Shown here: piece by piece, positions 11,640 to 24,100 of the stretch
Numbering within the stretch: the first letter of the stretch is position 1
Layout: each line of letters starts with the position of its first letter
NCBI RefSeq assembly: GCF_030445035.2
Contig: NC_080680.1
Coordinates: 116,958,228-117,022,227 of the forward strand
Direction of reading: 5' to 3'
Length of the DNA: 64,000 nucleotides
From: Dasypus novemcinctus
Lineage: Eukaryota > Chordata > Mammalia > Cingulata > Dasypodidae
Program-made: the position numbers and the translations under genes
The notes under the pieces: generated by a model
Database searches by the model: none
The model's input: only the letters and a program-made list of their open reading frames with translations
Told to the model about the DNA's origin: nothing

Positions 11640-14630
11640 TATAACATTTAAGCAATCTAAAGCTTCTTTGAAAAAAAAACCTCAACACCTGTTCTTAGGA
11701 ACACAGCACAATTCAAAGTTCTCACTTCTTACTCCAAAATCTGCATTACAGTATCCTCACTATTCATTTTTAATTTAACAATATAATGCATTCACAAATA
11801 GCTCCCAAACAAGAAATAATCAGAGATTAAAAACAAGTCCATCTATGCTATGTGTAGAGATGCACTTTAAAGATATAACTAGGTTGAAAGTAAAATAATG
11901 AAATAGATAACAAAGACTATTAAGAAAATGGTGGAAACAGTAAGCATAAAAAATGGTGACGCAATGTTAATATCAAAGAAAGTTGGCATCAGAAGAGAGT
12001 ATTATTGAAGACAATGACAAATGGTTAAATTCATGAAGGGGGAAAAACTTTACAGTAGAATGAAACTAATCAAATAACTTAAGAAAAACTGAGGCAAATA
12101 TAGATGGAACTTTAAGAGAATTAGATGAATTCATATTTGGTGACTTTAAAACTTATCAGTAATTGAAAGAAGCAGACAAAAATCAAATAAAATTCAAACA
12201 GTAAAAAAGTGAACCTAGAAACAGATATGCCTTTCACAAATACTAACTGAAAATACTTAGATCTAAATGTCAAACACAAAACTATACAACCTTTAGATGA
12301 TAATACTGGTGAAACTCTAGACGACCTTGGGTTTGCTAATGATTTTAAAATATAACACCAAAACATAATCCATGAAAAAAAAATTAAGTTGGACTTCATT
12401 AAAATTTTAAAACCTTCTGCTCTGTGGAAGACATTGTTAAAAGAATGAGAAGACAAGCCACTGACTGGGAGAAAATACTTGAACACATATCCAGTAAAGG
12501 ACTAGTATCCAAATACAAAAGATACCCTTAAAGTTCAACAACAGAACAACCAACCCAAGTAAAAATAAGCAAAATATCTGAATAGATACCTCACCAAAGA
12601 AGATATAAATATGGCAAATAAACATAGGAAAATTTGCTCAACATATGTCAAAGGGAAATGCAAATTAAAACAGTAATATACCACTATAGACGTATTAGAA
12701 TGGCTAAGGTTCAAAATACTGGTGACACCAAATGCTTATGATGCAACAGGACTTATCCGTCATTGCTGGTAGGAAAGCAAAATGTCACAGCTAATGTGGA
12801 TGGCAATTTATTATAAATTTAAACAGTCTTACCATAAGATCTGGCAATCATATACCTATTTATCCAAGAGTTGAAGAATAAATCCACACAACTTGCAAAT
12901 TAATGTTTTTAGCAGATTTATTAGTTACCAAAAATTGGAAGCAAATAAGATGTCCTTCAAAAGGTGAATGGCTAAACTGTAGTGCATCCATACAATAGCA
13001 TAGTATTCAGCGATCAAAGTAATTGAGCTATCAAGTGACAAGGCTTGATGCATATGAAATATGAAATATGAAAGAATCCAGTGAAAAGGCTACACACTAT
13101 GATTTCAACTACATGACATGCTGGAAAAAGCAGAACTATGGAGACCACAAAATACCAGTGTTTGGCAGAGAAGGAAGGTTTGGAGTCCAGAGGATTTTTA
13201 GGGTAGCAAAATGATTCTCTATTAATAGCACAGTGATGAATACATGATATTGTGCAAAACCACAGAACTGTACAACACAAAGAATAAACCCTGGTATAAA
13301 TTATAGTCTTTAGTAACTAATGCATTAATATCGATACATGATTTGTAACGAATGTACCACACTAATGTAAAATGGTAATAATAAGGTAACTGTGGGACTG
13401 TTAGCAGGGCAAAGAGCAATTAGGGAAGGTATATATGAGGTTTCTCTGTAATATCTGTTCAGTTTTTCTGTAAACTTAAAACATCTCTAAAAAAAACCAT
13501 TAATTTAAAAATAGGATTTAAACAAGATTATCAAACATACTGCTCTCTAAACTACTACACACCCAACAAATGCAGAATATGCAACTTTGCAAGACTGCAT
13601 GGACTACAAAGATATATCTTATATTGTGTCTAACACAAATGTCAACAAATTTTAAAGAAATGAAGTAATCACATAGAAATTATCTCTAATTACAACAGAA
13701 CCAAAAATCAGGAAAAATATTCAATACTGACTAGAAACTGACAGATGTAAATAACCCAATGATCAAAGCAGAAATCACAAGGAAAATTGAAAAATATTTT
13801 GAATTGAATGGAAAAACACACATAGGAAAATTTGTAGGACACACTTAAAGCAGTGAGAGGAGGGAAAGTCATAGCATTAAAGGTTTATTAGACACAAGGA
13901 TGATCTAAAAATAAACCTTTATACAATCATATTAGGAAGCTAAAAAAAGATGAATAAAATGAAGGATAGCAGATTAAACACTAAATAATGAAATGCAAAG
14001 ATTTCATAAGTTTGGATACTGGAGCTACTCACAAGGTTTTAGCCAGCATATTCAAATAAGACTTTTATTGGAAGGTAGATATGCTGCAGTAAACAGAGAC
14101 TGCAGGTAAGCAGTTTAAAAAAAAAAAAAAAGGCATTTTGTTCTATACTTTGACTTATTAAAAAAAATAACTCAAATGGCTCATAGACATAAATATATAG
14201 CCTAAAACTATAAATTGCCAAGAAGAAAACATAATGAGAAAAACCTTTGTGACCCAGTTATGCAAGTTTCCTAACTACAACACAAGTATGATCCTTAAAA
14301 GGAAAAAAATGATAAACTGGACTTCATCAACATTAAGAACTGTGTGAAAGACACTATTAGGGGAATGCAAAGAAAAGTGACAGACTAGGAGAAAATATCT
14401 GTAAATCACATAGCTGATACAGATTTGTATCCAGAAAACCAATAACTCTCCAGATTTAATGACAAAACAAGGAGACCAAATAACATATGGACAAGATTTA
14501 GAGACACCTCATCAAAAGACATACAGGTGCATATAAATGATATGGAAAATTAGAGAAACATAAAGTAACAAGATATATTAGGATGGCTAAAAAACAAAAC
14601 CCACAATATCCAGAGTTTGTGAATAATATG
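11640..14630 (+). mobile_element. Old L1 fragments, ORF2 3' part and 3' UTR (sense)
   Basis: Signals include AAATGCAAATTAAAACAGTA...CACTATAGACGTATTAGAATGG and ATGTCCTTCAAAAGGTGAATGGCTAAACTG, characteristic of mammalian L1 ORF2 C-termini, followed by a 3' UTR ending near 13495 in AACATCTCTAAAAAAAACC. A second, similar stretch follows to 14630. The elements carry many stops; the open frames noted on the minus strand are antisense shadows. Confidence 0.7.
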
Positions 14631-14639
14631 TAAATTTGT

Positions 14640-15125
14640 TTTCCACCAGAGCTGGTTTTTGGCAGTCATTTCTTCAAATATTTCTTCTGCTCCATTTCCT
14701 CTTCTTTTGGGCCTCTAAATCACCAGTTCATTAGATTTTTAAAAAATATCGTGGCAAAGATTACTGAGGCTCTCCCATCTTTTCCTGTTTTCTTTAAATT
14801 GGATGATGCCCACTGATATATGTTCACAGACCCCTACTGAGCTTTATTACTTTAGATATTGTATTTTTTAAGTTCTAAAATTTCTATTCGGTCCTTTTAA
14901 TGGTTTCTATTTCTCTGCTGCAATTCCCTGTTTTTTTTTTAATAACTTAAAAACATCTCTCTTACCTCACTGAAGTTATAACTGCTGCTTTAAAATTCTT
15001 ATCTGATAACTGCAAGATTTGGGTTGAGAATGCCTTGAGATTGGCATTCATCGATTGTATGGACATTTTAAACATTATAATATATTGTAGAGACTCTAGA
15101 TTCATTATACTAATGATTTTTTAAA
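14640..15125 (-). mobile_element. Old L1 fragment, 5' region (antisense)
   Basis: On the plus strand the text TTTCTTCAAATATTTCTTCTG and TTCTAAAATTTCTATTCGGT is the reverse of the 5' UTR/early ORF1 region of old L1M-class elements, the same class as the large copy at 21190-27290. Confidence 0.6.
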
Positions 15126-15810
15126 ATAAAGTACTTAATATAAACAGACTCCAAATGCAACCTTTCTCACCCGACAGACATAGCAGTTCAAACCTCAGAG
15201 TTCAGTTCAACGAGACTAACCTGCAAACTACTTGCTTCTTCCATACTTCGATAGTTCAGGTGTCATCAGTAAAGTACTTAGACTGAGTGCATACACCAAA
15301 TTGGGGAAGTCCCTTTTCCTGCTGTCCCAATTGAGATCTCTTTTCTCACATTCTGGAAGCTGTGGTTGTCTTGGGCTCCATTCTGTAGTTCTCCAGGCTT
15401 TTTACTGCAGTTTAGGTGGCCCACATCTGCACCATAACAAGGGTCAGTCCTCAAGTCAAAGGTGCAAAATCATTTACTAAGCTCATGCTGTCTTCCTCCA
15501 TTTCATCTCCCATCCAAAATCTTTTTCTTCACATTCCAGAGTTCTCAGGTTCTGGTACTTTGTGCAGAATTCATTATTTGTAGGAATGCTGGCCTGTTAG
15601 ATTACTCCACAATACTCAAAACAGGAAATTTCATGCATTTGCCTTTGCGTTTGCTGTTACCTGAAATGCCAAGTGAACAAGAAGCCCTGTCTTCATTTTG
15701 AGATTCTCCCTGAAAATAATTTCCACCTGTTTTACATATGGCTCATATGCTCAAAGAGTCATATAACTTAAATTTGTAAAGAAAATACAAAAATATTCAA
15801 GCTGTCAGAA
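15126..15810. other. No gene recognised; possibly further L1 5' debris
   Basis: Two overlapping open frames (15232-15480, 15462-15701) have no recognisable domain. The T/C-rich plus strand resembles degraded antisense L1. Confidence 0.35.
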
Positions 15811-15814
15811 GTGG

Positions 15815-16040
15815 TAGACCAGATTCTGAGACAAATTGCCAAGATTTCTGTCTTCACTCTGTCACTCAGTTCCTGAATTTTAACTGTGAACACGTTTCTT
15901 AACTCTACTCAATTTCCTCAGTTACATAATGCTGATAACAGTTCTTATCTTATTGGGTTAATGTGAGGATTAAATGTGAAAATACATGTAAATAAGGAAT
16001 GTCAAATGTATACAAAGAACTTAATGTTATTCATATTAGT
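15815..16040 (+). repeat. MIR SINE
   Basis: The core pattern is present: CTCTGTCACTCAGTTCCTGA, TCAATTTCCTCAGTTACATAA, then TGTGAGGATTAAATGTGA. Sequence is strongly diverged, as expected for this ancient mammalian SINE. Confidence 0.7.
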
Positions 16041-17083
16041 GCAGATGTGTGAAATAAATGTCCCATTCCCCTTAATATCATCCCTCTAATCAAGCAATGA
16101 CATTACTTACAAAAAATTAATGTTTGAGGATTTTCATCAAAGAACAAGATTATACATGAGAAAAGTTAGGAAAGCACACAATATCTGTAGCAAAGGACAG
16201 TAAATTAGTACATTTGGCAAAATGTTCAACCCACCAGTTGTTTTATTTTTTACATCCAATTTACATATTTAATCACAATTTTCATGTGCTCTTTCAAATA
16301 CAAAGGCTTTATATAAAGCAAATAAGATTTTTCTCAATTTGCTAATGAGAAAATCATGGCTTTAAAATGTAACATCATCATTTAAATTGGTCTGGTGTCA
16401 AACATATTCTTTCCACCATAGCATGCTATTTTGACTTTTTTCCACTAGTTATTTTTAAAATGCTGGTTTTAAAAGAGCAATAAGTATCATTTTATAACTA
16501 TTACATCAGAAAATTTAATATTAACAGTCAATGCTGTTTAGGATATAGTTAAGTTGATACACAATATTTTATTGTTGCAGTGTGAATTGATACAACTGAT
16601 TTGGTAATTTGCAATACATTTGAAAGGAAACAATAATCTTTGTTATCTGTGATATTAGACTTCTTGAAACTCAGCATTTATAGCTTTGCCTCACTGCTCC
16701 CACTTCAGTTACCTGGATGCTACCTGACATATTCAGATATTCATGGAGAATAAAGGATGAGAAATAACAAACCCAGGAGCCAAAGTATAAGCATGTATCA
16801 GTGACATGGTGACAACAACATTCAAGGACCAAGAAAGGATGTGGGGCCAAAATAACATACCCAATATATCACACTGGCTCAGGTCAGAACTTTCAGGATT
16901 CAGTCTAGAGACAATGTTTTGGTGATATACCCAGAAGAGAACTATATATAGTATTCTTATGATGTCTGATAACTCTATCTTTCTAGTTCTTATAAGAACT
17001 TCACCCCTTTAAACTAGAAAGCAACAGCAGATTAAAAATTACATTAATCATCAAACTTGAGTTCTTTTGGCAGAATAGATGGA
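16041..17083. other. AT-rich intergenic sequence, nothing recognised
   Basis: This lies between the MIR and the candidate SMC2 poly(A) signal. No open frame or repeat was recognised. Confidence 0.45.
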
Positions 17084-17093
17084 TTTATTTATT
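17084..17093 (-). promoter_or_regulatory. Candidate SMC2 polyadenylation signal
   Basis: Plus-strand TTTATTTATT reads AATAAATAAA on the minus strand, giving two overlapping AATAAA hexamers about 0.9 kb after the stop. A T/G-rich stretch (CTGCTGTTGCTTTC) lies some 50 nt further on. An earlier ATTAAA near 17652 is a weaker alternative. RNA 3'-end data are absent. Confidence 0.35.
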
Positions 17094-18004
17094 TATGTAT
17101 GCATGTATCAGACTGAAGGAAAAAGGGGGAAGATTTGATTTTGCCTGCTGCCTTCTAGATTCTCATTCACCAATAGATTGTTATTGCCTGGATATATGAA
17201 AAGACTGATAAAAATCTACTTTAAAGATATCAGGAGACTCCAAATTAATGTTCAGCAGAGAGCAGCATGCAACACATCTTCCAGGCTTCTATTAAAAAAT
17301 ACTCAAATATTCACAAAGATTTAAAATATAACCTTAAGGTTACAGAGACCAATTATTAAGCACATAGACATGATATTGAAACATCATTAAAAATGAGAAA
17401 AATCCTTCAAGAACTCTTTCCCCTTCTGACTTTAAACCAGGGATCTGGCATTGTGTCCTCAAGGAGCGAGCTTCAAATAACTCAATGTGTGCATAATAGC
17501 CTTACTTTTTGTTTACTCTGTTGGTCCAGCTACTTGCTTTATAATTCTTCCTTACCTGAATGACCTTATTAGCAACAGAAACACACTAATATTGCCGTAG
17601 TAGTTAAATTAATTAAAGACTGACTATGAGCTCTTTACTTATCCTATAATTTAATTTCATCTGTTTCTGTGTTATTTTTACTTTTATATACAGGACTTAC
17701 CACCAACCAAGTATCTAAGGGTCCCTAACATATAAAAGATTTGTATTAAGAAAACACATTTGATGATATACATAAAATCAACCACAGTAATTGGATCATA
17801 GCTCTAATAACTAAGGAAAGAGGAATCTATGTTCATTAATAAGTGATTGTATAAAGGAAGAGAATATGGTGAAAACATGGACTGGGTGACAAAATAATAT
17901 TCAACTTTCATATAAACAGATAAACCCCAAGTTCTTAAAAGTTTATGTTTAAAAATCAGGGCAAAGAGGAGGTATAAATTTGTGCTTCAGACTTCCACAT
18001 GTGA
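17084..18004 (-). other. SMC2: Probable SMC2 3' UTR
   Basis: This is AT-rich sequence following the stop in transcript direction, free of recognisable repeats. The extent is an inference: it is set by overlapping AATAAA hexamers at its far end. Its first 18 nt are former coding sequence. Confidence 0.4.
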
Positions 18005-18163
18005 TCACTTGGGTCCCTTTGCCTGGGATTTTGTTTCCTTTGGAATCTTCCCATTTTGACATTGAGTAAATCTTGCTACTGTAGAAACACCATCCACAAA
18101 CTTGGTTTTGAAAAGAACATTTGCATTGTTGAACATACCTTCTTTAAGGGACACCACAATGAA
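18005..18163 (-). CDS. SMC2: SMC2 terminal coding exon 18 (residues ~1140-1191, early TGA)
   Basis: Fifty-two codons run from [20 protein letters not shown], which includes the switch/H-loop region and last head strands, to [11 protein letters not shown], then TGA at 18007-18005. The acceptor is CCTCAAG|TTCATT. Human SMC2 has GGA (Gly1192) where this TGA lies. The frame then reads Ser-His-Val-Glu-Val and a second TGA at 17989-17987, matching the human end AHVEV. The protein therefore loses six C-terminal residues outside the ATPase fold. An assembly error is possible. Confidence 0.95.
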   Translation of the reverse strand, partial: FIVVSLKEGMFNNANVLFKTKFVDGVSTVARFTQCQNGKIPKETKSQAKGPK

Positions 18164-21100
18164 CTTGAGGGAAAGAAGAAAAAAAAAGCATTAAAAAAAC
18201 ACATTTATATAATATCCTTGAAGAAGTTCACTCCCTTATTTGTACTAGGGTTAAGAATTGTTCAGAGATGATTTTGACTTTATTTCTTTAACTGCTTGAC
18301 TGCAAACAATTATTATACCTTCTTAAATGCAAATAAACAGGTATGGTATGAAGCAACTAATTGAATCCTGCTTTCCTATGTATTTTTTAGTGTCTCTTAA
18401 TTTCACCTGGAGTGCTTCACAACCCAGGTTAACAAGTCCCTGGTGGCTGACTGGTAGTTGCTACTTTCTGCAGCTGGCATTCACTGTTTTGTTGCTCACT
18501 TTAACTGCCTAGTGAGAAACTTTTCTCTGTGACATTCTAATATTATCAATGAAGACTTCAAATTCCTGCAGCACTACCAATGATTAAGAAATAGAGCCTT
18601 CATGTGATTAAGAAAAGGTGCCTCTTGCTTTTTATTAGGAAAAGGGACCACTTCATTGCTATCTGCCAAAAAAACTGCCATAATACACACACAATTTATT
18701 ATAACAATGATGAATAGAACTCCCAAAATTATATAATGTGTAATCTATGCAACCATGTTTGGCAGCCACAGTTGCTATAGGAATAGCAACAGTGCAATAA
18801 AAACTGTAGTTTAAAGGGACTTTTCTCTACTTTTTGACTGTGAGGAACCAAGAATTACCCCATTACGTGGGTGGGGGAAAGCCACATGATTTTCTGACAA
18901 TTATGTAAATCTCTGACATAGTCTTGACTGTGTATCTTTCTGACAGCTAACTACAGAAAATAACTGCATTAACCCTAAATCAATTTCAAATAATGACGAG
19001 ATTGGATTCTCCCTCATGCTACAATCAACAATTTTAATGCCTGGCTTTTTCTATAAAAAGAGAACCCTCTTTCTTTCTGCACTCATTTGAACATGAGTAT
19101 ATATTTAAATAGATACACAACGCTTTAGCATTCCTCATCCCTCAATATTTTACTTATATTGACCACTTCTAAAGAACAGTTTTAGAAAAACAAATACTAT
19201 AAAATGAAACTATTGACAAACTATTATTGAGACATTTTCCTGGTTCTTACCTGAGAATGTGTAAAATGAGTACGTAGCATCTGTCCAATATTCTGGGTAT
19301 GAGAAAGATCCAAAGCTGCATCTACCTCATCCAGGATATAGATTGGAGCAGGTTTGAAGAGGAGCATGGACAGTATTAATGACAAAGCCACTAAAGACCT
19401 AAGAAAAGAAAGACCAGTAGAAGGAAAGCCACCAAAACTTGATTTTAAACTTTTTACCAAAATACTGAAGAAAATCTGTCACCATGATTATTGCGAATAG
19501 TTTAGATTTATCTACAAAATAGTCACATAAAAAGAATCCTCAATTTCAAATTTCAACTCTACTACCGTTGTACTAAATTTTTCTATTTTAGCTTCCTGTT
19601 CTTTCCCCATCAATTAGTTCTATTTTGAATACAACAGTTTAATATTCTTATTTCCTTTCAAATAATCAGGAATCTTAAACCAATCTAAAAGAAAAATTAT
19701 TCAATTCTGCCATATCAGATTGTTTTTCCATCTTAACATCAGTGAAAAATCATCGAAGTTGCCAAAATCATTACGAAGGATCCACTGCGGGGCGCACTGA
19801 GGGAAAGAGGCTTGAACACTGTTTTAAGGAGTAATAATGAAGACAAAATTTTACGTCTTCCATACACATTTTCATAAAACAATTTGCAGGAGCTGTTCAT
19901 ATAAATGATTTTTGTTTTAATAGTTGTTTCTTATTCTTTCCTTCCCCAATTATTTTTGTTTGAAGCCCAAATTACAGCTGAGAGCTAAACACTTAGACAA
20001 GTTATTATCTTCGAGGAGCCCGATTTCAAATTTATAATGTATACACACTTAAACACACACACTCTCTATATCTGTGTGTGTATATATATATGCACTACTT
20101 GAGAGTAAGTTGCATCGATTATGACCTAAGTATTTCAGTGTTGGAAGTTCAAACAATCTTAACTTTGTAGGTACTACTATTCCCAGATTTCACTGCTCTG
20201 TTTTCAGTTCTCTTCTAGCTCACCACCCCTTCTAACTGCAGCTCTATGTTCTAAACTGGAATGAAAAATCATAATGATTATAATAGGAAATATATTACAT
20301 TAAAAGCTGTATTTATTTTAATATAGAATATTTATAATATCTGAACATTAGAAAAAATTACAATAGCACTTGCAATATATTTATTCTATAACTTCAAATA
20401 CCTCTGGCACACAGCACTAGAGTAGTTTTTCCAATGCTTACACATTTCAATAGGGCATAAGTTAAGAAATATATAAATATAGGTAGAAAAGAAATGCATG
20501 CATTTCTTTTGTGTTTGTGTATATGGAGTTGCAATCAAGATTCCCATCAAAAGAAATGAAACAGTGAAATAAAAAAACAAATCAAGCAGAGTAAGACTGA
20601 TATTCACCTATGTAGAAGGGAGCTGAAGTTATCCAAGCAACCTAAAATTAATTTCCTTTGGTTCCAGTGTTTAAGCTATTGAGCTATAAGTTTAATCTTG
20701 AAAACAATATATTACCCAGAGTTAAACTGCTGTTCTAGATACCAGTATATCAGTGTAATTAACAAAAAACTTTGTAAATCCCAATAAAAAGAGAAACATA
20801 CATTTTCTAGTTTTCTCAAAACATTTCCTAGAATTTTAGCAAAAAGCAGTTAAAGATACAGATGAAATTGTGGAATTCAATTTCAACTAATATCTTCATA
20901 AGGCAGTAGAAGCTGTCTTTTAGACTCTTAAAATACTCAAAAATTTTATCATGCATGAAAAATACAGTCTACTCATCAAAATGGCAGGTCTCTATATTCT
21001 CTACATACATTAAGAGTTACATGAAGCCATTGTAAGACATGTGAGAATAATTCGAGGACAAAATTCTGCAGGAGAGAAAAACGAATAATCATCTTCAATT

Positions 21101-24100
21101 ATGTGAATGTTTACAATTTTCTCTCAGGATGCTTTAATTATTTGGCTGTCTGCAGGCAGGAAGTTAGGCCACATGAATTTGGAAACTTCACCTTTTTTTT
21201 TTTTTTTAAGATCTGTGGCCCCCCATTAGAAAGGTGTAGGTTTACAGAACAATCATGCGTAAAATACAGGATTCCCACATACTATCCCAGCAACTTGCAT
21301 TAGAGTGAAACATGTTACAATTGGTGATAGCACATTTTTATATTTCTACTATTTATTAATTAAATTCCATGGTTAACCTTAGGGTTTACTGTTTGCACAG
21401 TGTAGATCCATGGATCTTTTTATATTTATTCTTATTCTGTTACAATATCTACAACCTAAAATTTCCCCTTTTAATCATTATCAGATATATTGCAGTGTTA
21501 ATTGTATTCATATCACCACCACCCATTTATCAAAAATCACTCCAAATAGGAACCATGTATATTTTAAGGCTTAACTTCCCATTTCCTATCCTGACCTCAT
21601 CTCCTGGTAATCTATATTCTAGATTCTAACTCTGACTTTGTTTATTCTAATCGTTTGAAAACAATGAGATCATATGGTATTTTTCCTTTTGTACCTAACT
21701 TATTTTACTCAACATGTTTTCCAAGTTCATCCATGTTGTCATATGTATCAAGACTACATTCTTTTTTATGGCTGAATAATATTCCATTGTATGTATAGAC
21801 CAAATTTTATTCATTCATTCTTTCGTTGATGGATACTTGGGTTGCTTCCATCTTTTGGCAATTGTGAATAATGTCGCTACGAACATTGGTGAGAAAATAA
21901 CTCTTTGAATTCCTGTTTTCTTTCCTATACCTAGTAGTGGGATTATCAGATCATATGGTAATTCTACACTTAGGATTCTGAGGAACTGCCAAACTGTTTC
22001 CCACAGCGGCTACAGCATTTTACAACTGCCACCAGCAATGAAGAGTGTTCTTATTTCTCCACATGCTAATACCTGTTATTCTACATTTGTTATTTTTTGT
22101 CAACAGCCATTCTGATGGGTATGTAATGGTACCCCATTGTAGTTCTGATATCCAATTTCCTAACAGCTAACGAAGTGGGGCATCTTTTCATGTGTTTTCT
22201 GGACATATGTAGATCTTCACTGGAGAAACATCTATTGAAATCTTTGCTGTTATGTGGAAGGATTTATTTATATACACTGGATATTAAATACTTTATCAGA
22301 TATGTGGTTTTCAAATATTTTCTCCCATTGTACAGTTTGTCTTTTTACTTTATTTTTGAAACCCCACTCCCGTCACTCCACTCCTCCCCCCATAACAACC
22401 ACCTCCTCAGTCATCATGAGGCATTCATTACATTTGGTGAATACATCTCTGAGCACTGCTGCACCTCATGGTCAATGGTTCACATCATAGCCCACACTCT
22501 CCCACAGTCCAGCCAGTGGGCCATGAGAGGACATATAATGTCTGGTAACTGTCCCTGCAGCACCACCCAGGACAACTCCAAGTCCCGAAAACGCCCCCAC
22601 ATCACATCTCTTCCTCCCACTCCCTATCCCCAGCAGCCACCATGGCCACTTTCTCCACACCAATGCCACATTTTCTTCCATTACTAATCACAACAGTTCA
22701 TGAATAGAATATCAGTAAGTCCACTCGAATCCATACTCTATTCCTCCATCCTGTGGACCTTAGAATGATTGTGTCCACTCCACATCTGTATCAAGAGGGG
22801 GCTCAGATTCCACATGGATGCTGGATGTAATTCTCCTGCTTTCAGTTGTAGGCACTCTTGGCTCCCTAGTGCTCGTGCTTTGGGTGTAAAATCATAAACT
22901 ACTGCTTAACACAGGTCTTAAAGATGCTCCCTTACATTTTCTTTTAGTTTGATAGTCCTAGCTCTTATATTAAGGACTTTGACCCATTTTGAGTTGACTT
23001 TTGTATAGGGTATGAGGGAGGGAGCTTCCCTTTTTTTGTTTTTGCAAATGAAGATCCAGTTTTCACAGTACCATTTGTTGAGACTATTCTTTCCCAAATG
23101 AGTATTCTTTGCTACCGTGTCAAAAATCAGTTGGCCATAAATAAGAGGGTTGATTATTGAGCTCTCAATTCTATTCCATTTGTCTATGTCATTCCTTGTG
23201 CCAGTACCATCATATGGCCAACCCTGAAGAATGATCCACGTTCAATCAAGAAGAATTTGTATTGTTTCCTTTGGTTACAGTACTCTATTATGTCTAGATG
23301 GTTTAGTGTATTACTCAAGCCCTATACTTCCTAATTGATCTTCTGAGATGTCCTATTCATTATCGAGAGTGGTATGCTAAAGATTCCTTACTATTAATGT
23401 AGCACCATCTATTTCGCCCTTCAAATCTGTCAATATTTGCTTCATGTATTGACAGATGCAATATGAGCTTTACTGTTGGGTGCCTATATATAATTGTTAC
23501 ATATTCCTGTTGACTTGTCCCCTTTATTAGTATATAATGACCATCTTTGTCCCTCATAACTGTTTTTGATTTTAAACAGGACTTTCTTCTACCATTTGAC
23601 TATTTAGCCTTTTTAAGCCCTATGGTTTTGTCTCTTACTTACGTTAAAGACTACCTTTATATTTATTTGCTTTTTTTGTGTTGTTACCACATTGTGTGCC
23701 TTCTCATTTCTATCTGAATATATTTTTCATCAATTTTCCTTGTGGTTATCATGGGGTTAAAATTTAATATCCTAAATATGTAACAATCATATTTGGTTTG
23801 ATACCAACTTAACTCCAATAGCATACAAATACACATTTCCTATACCCGTCTCCTCACCAATTTTTTTATCCTTTTTATCACTTTTAATTTTGTATATTGT
23901 ATGTTCAAAAACCTAGATTTATCATTGCTTTTTATGCATTTGCATTTTAGCACCTGTAGGAAATAAGAAGTAGAGTTACATACTAAACAATACAATAACA
24001 CTGGCATTTTAATTACCAAAATTGTTACCTTTACCACAGATCTTTCTTTCTTTATGTTGCTTTGACAGTGTCTAGTCTTTTTAGTGGTGATGTACTTCCT

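Noticed and set aside
18005-18007. TGA read as selenocysteine or programmed readthrough
   Set aside because: SMC2 is not a selenoprotein, the next base context (TCA) is not the known readthrough context, and I saw no SECIS-like element; a simple nonsense change is enough.
22175-22687. A 170-codon open frame, one of the longest in the window
   Set aside because: It crosses the junction between two nested L1 copies in antisense and has a low-complexity Pro/His-rich product.
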